Assembly (NCBI RefSeq): GCF_003952485.1
Contig: NZ_CP034447.1
Coordinates: 4,354,501-4,418,500, forward strand
Direction: 5' to 3'
DNA length: 64,000 nt
Source of the DNA: Mesorhizobium sp. M1E.F.Ca.ET.045.02.1.1
Lineage (GTDB): Bacteria > Pseudomonadota > Alphaproteobacteria > Rhizobiales > Rhizobiaceae
Part shown: positions 52,397 to 62,699 of the stretch, one piece after another
How the letters are laid out: every line of letters begins with the position of its first letter
Numbering within the stretch: position 1 is the first letter of the stretch
The notes under the pieces: generated by a model
What the model saw: only the letters and a program-made list of their open reading frames with translations
What the model was told of the DNA's origin: nothing
Databases searched by the model: none
Program-made: the position numbers and the translations under genes

Positions 52397-53160
52397 GCGG
52401 TTTCTTGCCCGACCAGCCGGGTGCCGAGGTCAGGGTGTCGCCGAATTTCGGTCCGCGACGCGAGACGCTCAGGCTCGACATGATCGTGTTGCACTATACC
52501 GGCATGGCGACCGGCGCCGGCGCCGAGGCGTGGCTGTGCGATCCTGCAAGCGAGGTGTCCTCGCATTATCTCGTCCATGAGGATGGCCGCATCGTGCAGA
52601 TGGTGCGCGAGAGCGACCGCGCCTGGCATGCCGGCAAGAGCTCATGGTTCGGGCGCACCGACATCAACTCGTGCTCGGTCGGCATCGAGATCGTCAATCC
52701 CGGGCATTCGCTCGGCTATAGAGCTTTCCCGAAGCGGCAGATCGATGCGGTGATCGGATTGTGCGCTGGGATCATCGGCCGGCACTCCATTCCAGCTCAG
52801 AGGGTTCTTGCGCATTCCGACGTGGCGCCGGGGCGCAAGGTCGATCCGGGCGAGAAGTTTCCCTGGAAAGCGCTTTTTGCGGCCGGCGTCGGCCATCTCG
52901 TTCCCGCGGCCCCGATCAGGCTGGGCGCGGCACTGAAGGCGGGCGATGCCGGCGCCGAGGTCGAGGCATTGCAGTCGATGCTGGCGCTCTATGGTTATGG
53001 CGTAGAGATATCGGGCATCTTCGATCGCCAAACAGAAATCGTGGTGGCGGCGTTTCAGCGGCATTTCCGGCGGCGGTTGGTCGACGGCGTTGCGGATGAC
53101 TCGACGATCCGCACGTTGCAAAGGCTGCTGGCTTCCGTGAAGGCAGCCTCGCTCAGATAG
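52393..53160 (+). CDS. N-acetylmuramoyl-L-alanine amidase (Amidase_2) with peptidoglycan-binding domain
   Basis: A 255-residue zinc amidase of the AmiD/AmpD type. The first zinc His is in IVLHYTGM, the later ones in HAGKSSW and AHSDVAPGRKVDPGEKFPW. A PG_binding_1 repeat ends the protein (VEALQSMLALYGYGVEISGIFDRQTE). No signal peptide is seen, so it may act in the cytoplasm on recycled anhydromuropeptides like AmpD. It is translated with the DjlA-like gene. Confidence 0.9.
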   Translation: MSGFLPDQPGAEVRVSPNFGPRRETLRLDMIVLHYTGMATGAGAEAWLCDPASEVSSHYLVHEDGRIVQMVRESDRAWHAGKSSWFGRTDINSCSVGIEIVNPGHSLGYRAFPKRQIDAVIGLCAGIIGRHSIPAQRVLAHSDVAPGRKVDPGEKFPWKALFAAGVGHLVPAAPIRLGAALKAGDAGAEVEALQSMLALYGYGVEISGIFDRQTEIVVAAFQRHFRRRLVDGVADDSTIRTLQRLLASVKAASLR

Positions 53161-53347
53161 TCTCGCCAGGTTCCCTAAATTACAACTTTGTCATACAAAG
53201 TGAATTGCCTCGCCTTCATTGGCGCCAATTCGCTCTCCAAACGCAACTCCCGCAAGTTGTCGGACGTCTAGCCTCCCAAGATGTGCCGATATTGAGTTAG
53301 CCACGCCGAGCGAAGTTCTTCGCGCGGTTCAAACAGAACAGGACTAC

Positions 53348-54070
53348 ATGCAGAAATTGACCGTTGTAGCGGCAGCCGTTGCTGCCGGAGTGATGACTTT
53401 TGCCTTCGGCCCGGCGAACAGCGCGCCGCTGAGCTTGCGGGCCGCCGACAATGGGTTCGCGGCAACCCCCGCAACGCCGAAGACGGCCTCGGATCCCAAA
53501 GCCGCAAAGCCAAAGAAAACCGATGAGACGAAAGTGCAAAAGGCCGCCGCATTGAAGTCGGCAAGATCAGCGCCGAAACGCGGTGCGAAGCGCGGCAAGC
53601 GGAGCGTCGACATGACGATGACGGCGTCCATTCACCCGGAGAAGCCCGTATCGTCGTCTTCGGCCATCGGCGGCGGGGCTGCCGGCGGCCAATATTCTGC
53701 GATCATCGCCCGCTATGCGGCAAGCTATGGCGTCCCGGTCTCGCTCGCCAATGCAGTCATCAAGATCGAGAGCAATTACCGGCCGAACATGGTCGGCAGC
53801 GCCGGTGAGATCGGCCTGATGCAGATCAAGCCGGCGACGGCGCGGATGATGGGCTATACGGGTTCGGCCAAGGGACTGTTCAACCCCGATACCAACATCA
53901 AATACGGCATGAAGTACCTTGCCATGGCGCAGGGCCTCGGCGGCGGCACCACCTGCGGCACGATCCTGAAATACAATGCCGGCCACGGTGCAAGGCGGAT
54001 GAATCCGGTTTCGGCCGCCTATTGCAGCAAGGTCAAGGTGCAGATGGCGGCGCTCGGCTCGCCGGCATAA
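53348..54070 (+). CDS. Exported lytic transglycosylase (SLT domain)
   Basis: A 240-residue exported protein. A signal peptide (1-26), then a Lys/Ala-rich linker of about 80 residues, and a C-terminal SLT domain with catalytic Glu in AVIKIESNYRPNMVGSAGEIGLMQIKPATARMMGY. The domain has the Slt/GEIGLMQ hallmark. ATG 53348 is preferred to the long frame from 53219. The upstream gap holds the dyad ACTTTG-TCATA-CAAAGT (53185-53201). Confidence 0.88.
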   Translation: MQKLTVVAAAVAAGVMTFAFGPANSAPLSLRAADNGFAATPATPKTASDPKAAKPKKTDETKVQKAAALKSARSAPKRGAKRGKRSVDMTMTASIHPEKPVSSSSAIGGGAAGGQYSAIIARYAASYGVPVSLANAVIKIESNYRPNMVGSAGEIGLMQIKPATARMMGYTGSAKGLFNPDTNIKYGMKYLAMAQGLGGGTTCGTILKYNAGHGARRMNPVSAAYCSKVKVQMAALGSPA

Positions 54071-54112
54071 AGCTCATATTTCGAAGTGGATTTGGGCAAT
54101 GCATGTTTGTTC

Positions 54113-54160
54113 ATGCATGTCGTTGTCCCAAAACCGCTGCGCACTTTGGGAGACATGCAC
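54113..54160. repeat. 48-bp hairpin repeat, copy E
   Basis: ATGCATGTCGT-TGTCCCAAAACCGCTGCGCACTTTGGG-AGACATGCAC in pieces. It is between the transglycosylase stop and rnpB. The right arm has two changes. Confidence 0.83.
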
Positions 54161-54207
54161 TAGCTTTTTCGTTTGCGTTTTCAGGCGGGAATCCCTTTAT
54201 ACGCGCT

Positions 54208-54607
54208 TGCCAGCTGGCCGGGCGGCCGCGCCCGCGAAGCCGAAAGGCTGCGGGTGAGGAAAGTCCGGGCTCCATGGAGACACGGTGCCGGCTAATGGCC
54301 GGCGGGGGCAACCCCAGGGAAAGTGCCACAGAAAGCAAACCGCCGCGGCGAATGCCGCGGCAAGGGTGAAAGGGTGGGGTAAGAGCCCACCGCGCGACTG
54401 GCAACAGGAGCGGCACGGCAAACCCCACCGGGAGCAAGACCGAATAGGGGCGGTGCGAGGGGAAACCTTCGAGGGCTGTTTCCGGCCCACCGCCCGGGTA
54501 GGTTGCGTGAGGCGCATGGCGACATGCGCCCAAGATGAATGGCCGCCACGTTCTCGCGCCGAAAGGCGCGAGGGCCATACAGAACCCGGCTTACAGGCCA
54601 GCTGGCA
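54208..54607 (+). ncRNA. rnpB: RNase P RNA (class A)
   Basis: Catalytic RNA of tRNA 5'-end maturation. The P1 stem is seen as GCCAGCTGG (54209-54217) pairing with CCAGCTGGC (54598-54606). The conserved core GAGGAAAGTCCGGGCTCC, CAGGGAAAGTGCCACAGAAA, ACCGCCGCG, GGTAAGAGCCCACCG and the 3' AACCCGGCTTACAGGCC are all present in order. It is on the plus strand; the PLP-enzyme gene converges on its 3' end. It is the only gene in the stretch 54071-54634. Confidence 0.96.
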
Positions 54608-54634
54608 TTTTCCTACAATGGTCTTGGCGGCGCG

Positions 54635-55750
54635 CTATGGGCCGAGATGATCCAAAGACGCCTCGATCGCCTGCCAGAGTTCCTCGACCGGCTCGCAGCC
54701 GATCGACAGCCGCACGAAGCCGGGCGGCACGGCGTCGCCGCGCTTCGAGCGGCGTTCGGCCGAGCTGTGCACGCCGCCGAATGACGTCGCCGATTCAATC
54801 AACGCGCAATTGTCGATGAAAGCCTCTGCAGTCTCTTCCGAGGCGAGTTCGAACGAGATGAGGAAGCCGAAGCGCTCCATCTGGGCGCGAGCCAGATTGT
54901 GCGAGGCATCTCCCTCCAGACCCGGAAAGCGCAAGCCGCTTACGGCGCGATGCGCCTTGAGACGACGGGCGATCGTTTCGGCCGACGAGCACATGCGATC
55001 GAAGCGCACCTCGAGTGTTTCGAGGCCGCGATGCACGAGCCAGGCCTCGAACGGGCCGGGAATGCCGCCGGCCGTCTCGCGCCAATCCTTCACTTTCGCG
55101 ACGATGTCCGGATTGCGGCTGGCGACATGGCCGAAGAGCACATCCGAATGACCATTGATCGCCTTGGTGTCGGCCGAGACGACGATGTCGGCGCCGAGAT
55201 CGAGCGGGCGCTGGCCGAACGGCGTCATCGTCGTGTTGTCGACGACAAGGATCGCGCCTTGCTCGCGGGCCGCCTGGGCGACGGGGGCGATGTCGCAGAT
55301 GTCGAGCCGCGGATTGGACGGGGTCTCGACAAAGACCAGTCGGTAGCCAGCGAAACCGCCGTCCAGAATGCTTGATGTCGGCCTAACGTCATAGGCGACC
55401 CCAAGCGGTTTCAGGAAACGCTCCGCCAGCGCGCGTGTCGTATGGTAGCCGTCCGAGGGCAAGAGAATGCGGTCGCCCGATTTGACGAGCGCAAAGAACG
55501 TCGCCGAAATCGCCGCCATTCCCGACGGAAAGGCGACGCATTGCGCATCTTCAAGATGGCCAAGCACATGCTCGACGGCATGCCAGGTCGGATTGCTGAA
55601 GCGGCCGTATTGATCGAAGCCCGTCGCGTCGCCCGGCGAATGGAAGATCGAAGCCATGGTCAGCGGCAGGGGGATCGGGTCGCCCTTGGCGAAATCGCGG
55701 CTGCGCAGATGGGCGAGCGCCGCGGCGCGTGACTTCGCGGTTTCGGACAT
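54635..55750 (-). CDS. Cys/Met metabolism PLP enzyme (cystathionine gamma-lyase-like)
   Basis: A 371-residue PLP enzyme. The family pattern includes DQYGRFSNPTWHAVE, FVETPSNPRLDICDI and VDNTTMTPFGQ; the PLP lysine is in SADTKAINGHSD. It may be cystathionine gamma- or beta-lyase or a related sulfur-amino-acid enzyme. A second family member at 17980 is a different subgroup. It is a single-gene unit upstream of, and divergent from, the dcw cluster. Confidence 0.85.
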   Translation of the reverse strand: MSETAKSRAAALAHLRSRDFAKGDPIPLPLTMASIFHSPGDATGFDQYGRFSNPTWHAVEHVLGHLEDAQCVAFPSGMAAISATFFALVKSGDRILLPSDGYHTTRALAERFLKPLGVAYDVRPTSSILDGGFAGYRLVFVETPSNPRLDICDIAPVAQAAREQGAILVVDNTTMTPFGQRPLDLGADIVVSADTKAINGHSDVLFGHVASRNPDIVAKVKDWRETAGGIPGPFEAWLVHRGLETLEVRFDRMCSSAETIARRLKAHRAVSGLRFPGLEGDASHNLARAQMERFGFLISFELASEETAEAFIDNCALIESATSFGGVHSSAERRSKRGDAVPPGFVRLSIGCEPVEELWQAIEASLDHLGP

Positions 55751-55928
55751 GGGCTCATTCCTTCGCTGAACAGAGGTTCGACGCTAGGCGCGCCAGCCAT
55801 CTGCAGCAAGAAGCGTCCTTTTGGGCCAGCGCGCTCTAAACGCTTCGTTAGGCTTAATAGAGGATAAAGACGAGACGTGCCTTCAGCTTGCCCTTCCCTA
55901 GTTGTGGCGCGCGTTTGTGATGCCCGTT

Positions 55929-55962
55929 CCCGTTGACGCCCATAGTGCCCCATGATATCCCA
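55929..55962 (-). promoter_or_regulatory. MraZ box array and dcw promoter
   Basis: On the minus strand TGGG recurs every 10 bases three times and is followed by a CGGG at the same step (plus strand CCCG at 55929, CCCA at 55939, 55949, 55959). This is the TGGGN repeat that MraZ binds. It overlaps a possible plus-strand promoter TTGACG (55933) and TATCCC (55956). The remaining stretch 55751-56141 is an mraZ leader of about 180 bases with no gene. Confidence 0.72.
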
Positions 55963-56141
55963 TTTGCATCATCAAGCCTTCGTTCCGCGTCAGGGTGAAG
56001 CGTACGCCAATCGGGCAGTCGCGGCGGCTGCGCGTTTGCCGGTTTTCGCCTTGGCGAATGAAGGTCGCGAGATGATGCGCGGCGGTGGCGCGGAGAAAAA
56101 CATGGGAAGGGGTGCGGCGGCGACAGCGGCTGTAACGTGTA

Positions 56142-56600
56142 GTGGACCGATTTCTGTCAAACGCAGTGAACAGGATCGATGCCAAGGGACGGGTGTCGGT
56201 CCCGGCGCATTTCCGCGCGGTCGTGCAGAAACGTGGCTATGCGGAGCTCTATGCGCTACGCTGTCTGGACCTTCCGGCGATGGACGTCGGCGGGCTCGAT
56301 CTGCTCGATCGCTACGAGCAGCGGATCGCGCTCGAGGATCTCTTCCTGCAGACGGCGGACGATATGTCGTTCTTCTGCCATGGCGACGGGACGTTCCTGA
56401 AACTCGACCAGGACGGCCGCATCACGATGACCGATTTCATTCGCGACCACACGGGTATCTCGAACGAGGTGGCGTTTGTCGGCCGCGGCAATTTCTTTCA
56501 GATCTGGGAACCGGGCCGGCTTGCCGCCTATGGCGCGCAGGCGCGGGCCAGGCTTTTGCAGCTTCGGCAGGGGACGAAGCCCGGGGAGCGACCGGAATGA
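56142..56600 (+). CDS. mraZ: Transcriptional regulator MraZ
   Basis: A 152-residue DNA-binding protein with two AbrB-like/MraZ repeats ([23 protein letters not shown] and [23 protein letters not shown]). In E. coli it represses the dcw cluster and binds TGGGN repeats before its own gene. Start GTG 56142 gives the family N-terminus MDRFLSN. No Shine-Dalgarno is obvious. It overlaps rsmH by ATGA. Confidence 0.93.
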   Translation: MDRFLSNAVNRIDAKGRVSVPAHFRAVVQKRGYAELYALRCLDLPAMDVGGLDLLDRYEQRIALEDLFLQTADDMSFFCHGDGTFLKLDQDGRITMTDFIRDHTGISNEVAFVGRGNFFQIWEPGRLAAYGAQARARLLQLRQGTKPGERPE

Positions 56601-57613
56601 TGGCTGGCCACGGCGATGATCCTCACGCCGTTGGCGGACTGGTCCGTCACATTCCGGTCCTCCTTGCCGAAGTGCTGGAGGCGCTTGAACCCAAGGCGGG
56701 CGAGACGATTATCGACGGGACGTTCGGTGCCGGCGGCTACACCCGCGCCATTCTTGAGCGCGGCGCCTCGGTCGTGGCAATCGACCGCGATCCGGATGCC
56801 ATCGAGGCGGGCCGGGCCCTTGAGCAGCGGGCCGGCGGCAGGCTGAGGCTCGTCCAGGCGCCGTTCTCGACGTTGGACGAACATGTCGAGAGCGCCGACG
56901 GCGTCGTGCTCGACATCGGCGTTTCCTCCATGCAGCTCGACCAGGCCGAGCGCGGCTTTTCCTTCCGCGCCGACGGGCCGCTCGACATGCGCATGGCGCA
57001 GGCCGGCCTGAGCGCGGCCGATGTCGTCAACACCTTCAAGGCGGGAGACCTTGCCCGCATCTTCGGCTTCCTCGGCGAGGAACGTCATGCCGGCCGTATC
57101 GCCCGTATGATCGAGGCCCGGCGCGAGAAACGGCTCTTCGAGCGCACGCTCGATCTGGCCGACGCTATCGCCACCCATATCGGCCGCGCGCCGAAGGACA
57201 AGATCCATCCGGCCACCCGCGTCTTCCAGGCGCTGCGCATCTTCGTCAATGACGAGCTTGGCGAACTGGCTCGAGCGCTGTTCGCCGCCGAGCGCGTGCT
57301 CAAGCCCGGCGGCAGGCTCGCCGTGGTCACCTTCCACTCGCTGGAGGACCGCATCGTCAAGCGCTTCATCGCCGATCGCGCCGAGGCGGCCAGCAGATCG
57401 CGCCATATGCCAGACGCACCGGCGCGACTGGCGACCTTCCGCAAGTCCGGCGGCGGGGTTACGCCGGGCGAGGCCGAGATCGCCGTCAATCCGCGGGCGC
57501 GCTCGGCCAGGCTGCGCGCGGCAATCCGCACCGACGTGCCGGCGCGCGCCGGCGACTTTTCGATTTTCGGCCTTCCAAAGCTTCCCGCCGTCGAGCGGCC
57601 GGGGGAGAGGTGA
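56597..57613 (+). CDS. rsmH: 16S rRNA (cytosine1402-N4)-methyltransferase
   Basis: A 338-residue SAM-dependent enzyme that methylates C1402 of 16S rRNA. Motifs [47 protein letters not shown] and [15 protein letters not shown] are diagnostic. The start ATG 56597 overlaps the mraZ stop; the second ATG at 56600 is an alternative. Length is usual. Confidence 0.95.
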   Translation: MMAGHGDDPHAVGGLVRHIPVLLAEVLEALEPKAGETIIDGTFGAGGYTRAILERGASVVAIDRDPDAIEAGRALEQRAGGRLRLVQAPFSTLDEHVESADGVVLDIGVSSMQLDQAERGFSFRADGPLDMRMAQAGLSAADVVNTFKAGDLARIFGFLGEERHAGRIARMIEARREKRLFERTLDLADAIATHIGRAPKDKIHPATRVFQALRIFVNDELGELARALFAAERVLKPGGRLAVVTFHSLEDRIVKRFIADRAEAASRSRHMPDAPARLATFRKSGGGVTPGEAEIAVNPRARSARLRAAIRTDVPARAGDFSIFGLPKLPAVERPGER

Positions 57614-57617
57614 GCAC

Positions 57618-58013
57618 GTGTTTCGTACCAGCGACATAGTCCTGATCGCCGTCATGGTCTCGGCGGCGGCGTTGACCTACAAGACCAAGCGCGAAGCCGA
57701 GGAACAGCTTGCGGCGGTGCAGAAGCTGCAGACGCAGATCCGCTACGAGGAAGACACGATCGATCTCCTGAAGGCCGACTGGAGCTTGCTCACGCAGCCG
57801 GCGCGGCTGCAGAAGCTTGCCGAAATCTACAAATCGCAGCTCGGCCTCGAGCCGCTCAACGCCCGCCAGATCGGCGGGCTCGACGACGTGCCCATGAAGC
57901 CGGTCAACATCGAGGACCTGTCCTCGCAGCGGCTGGGCGGCATGGCCGACAATTCCGGCAAAGGGCCCGATGGCGGCAAGGATCCGGTGGTGACGGGGAG
58001 CACCGTGCAATGA
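57618..58013 (+). CDS. ftsL: Cell division protein FtsL
   Basis: A 131-residue bitopic protein: short N-terminus, one membrane helix (about 3-22), then a coiled-coil (about 24-65) and a variable tail. FtsL works with FtsB/FtsQ in the divisome. The start GTG 57618 has GAGAGG eight bases upstream and lies five bases from the rsmH stop. It overlaps ftsI by ATGA. Confidence 0.85.
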   Translation: MFRTSDIVLIAVMVSAAALTYKTKREAEEQLAAVQKLQTQIRYEEDTIDLLKADWSLLTQPARLQKLAEIYKSQLGLEPLNARQIGGLDDVPMKPVNIEDLSSQRLGGMADNSGKGPDGGKDPVVTGSTVQ

Positions 58014-59734
58014 TCGGCAGGCTTCCAAGGATCGGCAACCTGCTGAAGCGTCGAAAGAAGGTGGCCGAGGACGGCTCGATCGTCGTCGACGCCGCCCGCA
58101 AGGCGACCGGCGGCAAAGCCAGGACCCGCATCGTCATGACGATGGCGGTGTTCTTCACCATCTATACGACCATTGCCGGCCGCCTGGTCTATCTCGGCCT
58201 GCAGAACCCGGACATGTCGGGCGGCCCGCAAAGCCGGGTCACGGCTTCGCGGCCGGATATCGTCGACCGCAACGGCGAGGTGCTGGCGACCGACATCAAG
58301 ACGGCGTCGCTGTTTGCCGAGCCGCGTCGCATCGTCGACGCCGACGAGGCGATCGAGAGGCTGTCGACCGTGCTTCCCGAAATCGACTATGAGCAGACCT
58401 ATCACAAGCTCAAGAGCGGCGCCGGTTTCGTCTGGCTGCAGCGGCAGCTTACGCCGAAACAGCAGGCCGACATCATGGCGCTCGGCATTCCGGGACTCGG
58501 CTTCCGTACCGAGAAGCGCCGCTTCTATCCGAGCGGCGAGACGTCCTCCTACATTGTCGGCCTCACCAACATCGACAATCAGGGCATCTCCGGCATGGAG
58601 AAGTATATCGACGACCAGGGGCTCACCGACCTGCAGGCGTCCGGCCTGGCGGTGGCCAGGGATTTGAGGCCCGTGAAGCTGTCGATCGACCTGCGCGTCC
58701 AGCATGTTGTGCGCGACGAGGTCGCCACCGGCATGGAGCGGTTCCATGCGATCGCGGCGGGCGGCGTTGTGCTCAGCATCAAGACCGGCGAAGTGCTGGC
58801 CATGGCATCGTCGCCGGATTTCGACCCCAACAACCCTTACAACGCCCAGGACAAGGACCGGCTGAACCGCATGTCGGCCGGCCTCTACGAAATGGGCTCG
58901 ACCTTCAAGAGTTTCACCACCGGCATGGCGCTGGATTCCGGCAAGGTGACGCTGGAGAGCCGTTTCGACGCGTCGCGGCCGATCCGGATCGGTCGTCAGA
59001 CCATCCACGACTTCCACAGCAAGGGCCGTGTGCTCTCAGTGCCGGAAGTGTTCATCTATTCGTCCAACATCGGCTCGGCCAAGGAAGCCGAGGCGGTCGG
59101 CATTGAGGGACACCGCGAATTTCTGCACCGCCTCGGTGTGCTGGAAAAGATGCAGACCGAGCTGCCTGAAGTAGCGCGCCCGACCGAGCCCAAGGTCTGG
59201 AAGCAGGTCAATTCGATCACCATTGCCTTCGGCCATGGCGTGTCGACGACGCCGCTGCAGACCGCCGTCGGCTGCGCCGCGCTGATGAGCGGCTATCTGA
59301 TCGAGCCTACCTTCCTGCCGCGCACGGCGGAGCAGGCCATGGAGGTAGCCAAAAGGGTGGTCAAGGAAAAGACCGTGGAAGGGATGCGCTATCTCTACGC
59401 ACTCAACGCCGAGAAGGGCTCCGGCAAGAACGCCAGGGTTCCAGGCTACCGCGTCGGCGGCAAGACCGGCACAGCGGAGAAGGTCGTCAATGGCCGCTAC
59501 TCGAAGGAGAAGAATTTCAACGCCTTCGTCGCCGCCTTCCCGATGGACGATCCGCAATATATCGTGCTGACGATCGCTGACGAGCCGAAGCCGGAAAAGC
59601 CCGGGATGGGCAACACGGCTGCCTCGAATGCGGGCATCATGGCAGCCAACATCATCAGACGCGCGGCTTCCATGCTTGGCGTGAAGCCAGATTTCAGCCA
59701 TGAAAATGGTGCAACGCTGGTTTCCTATCAGTGA
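58010..59734 (+). CDS. ftsI: Peptidoglycan D,D-transpeptidase FtsI (PBP3)
   Basis: A 574-residue septal transpeptidase. One membrane helix (about 42-62), a dimerisation domain, and the transpeptidase domain with S297-TFK (GSTFKSF), SSN (351-353) and KTGT (485-488). It cross-links septal peptidoglycan. It overlaps ftsL by four bases. A weak hairpin (GCGCGC/GCGCGC, 59743-59762, then TATTTTG) separates it from murE. Confidence 0.95.
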   Translation: MIGRLPRIGNLLKRRKKVAEDGSIVVDAARKATGGKARTRIVMTMAVFFTIYTTIAGRLVYLGLQNPDMSGGPQSRVTASRPDIVDRNGEVLATDIKTASLFAEPRRIVDADEAIERLSTVLPEIDYEQTYHKLKSGAGFVWLQRQLTPKQQADIMALGIPGLGFRTEKRRFYPSGETSSYIVGLTNIDNQGISGMEKYIDDQGLTDLQASGLAVARDLRPVKLSIDLRVQHVVRDEVATGMERFHAIAAGGVVLSIKTGEVLAMASSPDFDPNNPYNAQDKDRLNRMSAGLYEMGSTFKSFTTGMALDSGKVTLESRFDASRPIRIGRQTIHDFHSKGRVLSVPEVFIYSSNIGSAKEAEAVGIEGHREFLHRLGVLEKMQTELPEVARPTEPKVWKQVNSITIAFGHGVSTTPLQTAVGCAALMSGYLIEPTFLPRTAEQAMEVAKRVVKEKTVEGMRYLYALNAEKGSGKNARVPGYRVGGKTGTAEKVVNGRYSKEKNFNAFVAAFPMDDPQYIVLTIADEPKPEKPGMGNTAASNAGIMAANIIRRAASMLGVKPDFSHENGATLVSYQ

Positions 59735-59742
59735 TTCTTGGG

Positions 59743-59769
59743 GCGCGCCGGTAACTGCGCGCTATTTTG
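59743..59769 (+). terminator. Weak hairpin between ftsI and murE
   Basis: GCGCGC pairs with GCGCGC around eight bases, then TATTTTGTT. It may act as an attenuator; a full stop of transcription inside the dcw operon is unlikely. Confidence 0.3.
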
Positions 59770-59788
59770 TTGCGATGAACGGAACTCG

Positions 59789-61243
59789 ATGCATCTGAAA
59801 GATCTAGCCGGTATCCTGCCTGTCGAGGGAACAGCTTCCCCCGATCTGGAAGTGACCGGAATTTCCTCCGATTCCCGCCAGGTAAGACCGGGTGTTGTCT
59901 TCTTCGCGCTCGCCGGCAGCAAGGCGGATGGTTCGGCCTATGCCGCCGACGCCACCAGCCGAGGCGCAGCCGCAATCGTGGCGGGCAAAGGAAATGCCAT
60001 CTCCGGCCTGTCGATCCCGGTTCTTGGCGTGGACGATCCGCGGCTGGCGCTGGCGCTGAGCGCGGCGCGCTTCTTCGGCAAGCAGCCTGAAACGATGGTC
60101 GCCGTCACCGGAACCAGCGGCAAGACGTCTGTCGCCGCCTTCACCCGACAGATCTGGGAGCAGGCAGGATTTGCCGCCGCTTCGATCGGGACGACGGGTG
60201 TGGTGGCGCCCGGCCGCAACGAATATGGCTCGCTGACCACGCCGGATCCGGTAGCGCTGCACAAGCTGCTGAAGGAACTGGCCGATGCCGGCGTCACCCA
60301 CGCTTCGATGGAGGCCTCGAGCCACGGGCTCGACCAGCGCCGTCTCGATGGCGTCAGGCTCGCCGCCGGCGGCTTCACCAATCTCGGTCGCGACCACATG
60401 GACTACCATCCGACGGTCGAGGACTATCATCGCGCCAAGCTGCGCCTGTTCGACGCGCTGCTGCCGAGAGGCGCGCCGGCCGTCATCTTTGCCGACGACC
60501 CGTGGTCGGAGCCGACGATCAAAGCCGCGCGGGTGGCGGGGCTGAAGGTGCTCACCGTCGGCCGCCATGGCGATTTCCTCACGCTGAAGCGCGTCGAGCA
60601 TGAACGGCGCCGTCAGCGCGCCGAGGTTGAAGTCGACGGCGTCCTCCACGAAATCGACCTGCCGCTCGCCGGCGATTTCCAGATCGCCAACGCGCTGGTT
60701 TCAGCCGGCCTCGCCATCTCGACTGGAACATCCGTCGGTAAGGCTTTGGCGGCATTGGAGAAACTGAAAGGCGCGCCGGGGCGGCTCGACCTCGTCGGCA
60801 CGACGGCGGCCGGGGCTCCTGTCTATGTCGACTACGCGCACAAGCCGGATGCGCTGGAAAACGTGCTGACCTCGGTTCGCCCTTTCACCACGGGCCGCGT
60901 GGTCGTAGTTTTCGGCTGCGGCGGCGATCGCGATCGCGGCAAACGGCCGATCATGGGCGAGATCGCGACCAGGCTCGCCGATGTCGTCATCGTCACTGAC
61001 GACAATCCGCGCACGGAAATTCCCGAAACCATCCGGGCGGCCATCCTTGCCGCGGCGCCCGGCGCCATCGAAATCGGCGACCGGCGCAAGGCGATCCATG
61101 AGGCGGTTGCCATGCTTCACGCCGGCGATACGCTGATCGTCGCAGGCAAAGGACATGAGGAAGGCCAGACCATCGGCACCGAAACCTTCCACTTCTCCGA
61201 CCATGAGGAAGTGCGCGAGGCGCTGCAGGAGCGCGCTGCATGA
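59789..61243 (+). CDS. murE: UDP-N-acetylmuramoyl-L-alanyl-D-glutamate--2,6-diaminopimelate ligase
   Basis: A 484-residue Mur ligase. The ATP site is VTGTSGKTS, the carbamylated-lysine region [12 protein letters not shown], and the diaminopimelate-specific motif DDNPRTE is present, so meso-DAP rather than lysine is added. ATG 59789 is chosen for the family N-terminus MHLKDLAG. It overlaps murF by ATGA. Confidence 0.95.
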   Translation: MHLKDLAGILPVEGTASPDLEVTGISSDSRQVRPGVVFFALAGSKADGSAYAADATSRGAAAIVAGKGNAISGLSIPVLGVDDPRLALALSAARFFGKQPETMVAVTGTSGKTSVAAFTRQIWEQAGFAAASIGTTGVVAPGRNEYGSLTTPDPVALHKLLKELADAGVTHASMEASSHGLDQRRLDGVRLAAGGFTNLGRDHMDYHPTVEDYHRAKLRLFDALLPRGAPAVIFADDPWSEPTIKAARVAGLKVLTVGRHGDFLTLKRVEHERRRQRAEVEVDGVLHEIDLPLAGDFQIANALVSAGLAISTGTSVGKALAALEKLKGAPGRLDLVGTTAAGAPVYVDYAHKPDALENVLTSVRPFTTGRVVVVFGCGGDRDRGKRPIMGEIATRLADVVIVTDDNPRTEIPETIRAAILAAAPGAIEIGDRRKAIHEAVAMLHAGDTLIVAGKGHEEGQTIGTETFHFSDHEEVREALQERAA

Positions 61244-62673
61244 ACCTGCTCTGGACGTCGGAGGCTCTCGTCGAAGCCATGGGTGGCAGGCCGATCGGCA
61301 CGCTGCCGGAAGGCATCACCGGCATCTCCATCGACAGCCGCAGCCTTGAGCCCGGCGATGCTTTCTTCGCCATCAAGGGCGAGACGATGGACGGCCACGA
61401 TTTCGCGACCGCGGCGGTGAAGGCGGGTGCTGCCGTGCTGGTCGTCGCCGAGGGCAAGCTGCCGTCGCTCGGCCGTCTGACGGCGCCGATGATCGTGGTG
61501 CAGGATGTGCTCGCGGCATTGGAAAAGCTCGGCGTCGCCGCGCGCGCCCGCTCAAGGGCGAAGATCATCGCGGTGACCGGCTCGGCCGGCAAGACGACCA
61601 CCAAGGAGGCGCTGCGGCATGTGCTGTCGGCAGTCGGCAAGGTGCATGCCTCGGCGCAGTCGTTCAACAACCACTGGGGCGTGCCGCTGACCTTGGCGCG
61701 CATGCCGGAAGCTTGCGATTACGCGGTCTTCGAGATCGGCATGAATCATCCCGGCGAGATCAGGCCGCTGGTCAAGATGGTGAGGCCGCATGTCGCGATC
61801 GTGACGCTGATTGCCGCCGCCCATCTCGGCTTCTTCAAGAATCTCGACGAGATCGCCATGGCCAAGGCCGAGATTTTCGAGGGGGTGGAGCCCGGCGGTG
61901 GCGCGCTGCTCAACCGCGACGACCCGCGCTGGAAGCTGCTCGGGAAAATGGCGAAAGAGGCCGGTGTCGAGCATGTCTTCGGCTTCGGCGAAAACGTCCG
62001 CTCGGCCTTCCGCCTTGCGGGCTGCGAGCTTCATGCCGACCATTCCGACATCGTCGTCAAGATCGGCAAAAAGGACGTAACCGCCCGCGTCGGGGCGCCT
62101 GGCCGGCACATCGTGCAGAATGTGCTTGCGGTGCTCGGTGCTGCGCAACTCGTTGGCGCCGATCTCGACAAGGTGGCGGCGGCGCTCGCCGATCTCTCAG
62201 CCGAGCGCGGGCGGGGCAGGCGCCACATATTGCGTCATCCGAACGGCCCGATCACGCTGATCGACGAGAGCTACAATGCCAACCCGGCGTCGATGGCGGC
62301 AGCCATGGCGCTGCTCAACGCCACGCCTGTCTCGGGCGAGGGCAGACGCATCGCCGTGCTTGGCGACATGCTGGAACTCGGCGGCCACTCCGCGAAACTC
62401 CATGCGGCGCTCGCCGAGCTCATCGTCGGTACCGGGACGCGCAACGTCTTTCTCGGCGGTCCGGAGATGCGGGCGCTGGCCGACGTTTTGCCCTCCGATG
62501 TGGAAACCGAATACCGGGCAGGCGCAGAAGAACTGAAGCCGGTCGTGATGTCGGCAATCAGGCCGGGCGACGTGGTGATGGTCAAATCGTCGAAAGGCAT
62601 CGGGTTTTCAAAGCTGGTCGAGGCATTGCTCGGCAAATTTCCGGCGGAAGCCACAACCATTGAACCGACCTGA
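61240..62673 (+). CDS. murF: UDP-N-acetylmuramoyl-tripeptide--D-alanyl-D-alanine ligase
   Basis: A 477-residue Mur ligase that adds D-Ala-D-Ala. ATP site [14 protein letters not shown], then [25 protein letters not shown] and [13 protein letters not shown] are the MurF signatures. Start in the ATGA overlap with murE. Confidence 0.95.
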   Translation: MNLLWTSEALVEAMGGRPIGTLPEGITGISIDSRSLEPGDAFFAIKGETMDGHDFATAAVKAGAAVLVVAEGKLPSLGRLTAPMIVVQDVLAALEKLGVAARARSRAKIIAVTGSAGKTTTKEALRHVLSAVGKVHASAQSFNNHWGVPLTLARMPEACDYAVFEIGMNHPGEIRPLVKMVRPHVAIVTLIAAAHLGFFKNLDEIAMAKAEIFEGVEPGGGALLNRDDPRWKLLGKMAKEAGVEHVFGFGENVRSAFRLAGCELHADHSDIVVKIGKKDVTARVGAPGRHIVQNVLAVLGAAQLVGADLDKVAAALADLSAERGRGRRHILRHPNGPITLIDESYNANPASMAAAMALLNATPVSGEGRRIAVLGDMLELGGHSAKLHAALAELIVGTGTRNVFLGGPEMRALADVLPSDVETEYRAGAEELKPVVMSAIRPGDVVMVKSSKGIGFSKLVEALLGKFPAEATTIEPT

Positions 62674-62699
62674 GGTCGGGCTCCGGGGGACGGAAGCGC

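Noticed and set aside
55952..57613. 553-residue frame joining upstream sequence to rsmH
   Set aside because: The first 215 residues overlap mraZ in another frame. RsmH similarity starts at ATG 56597.
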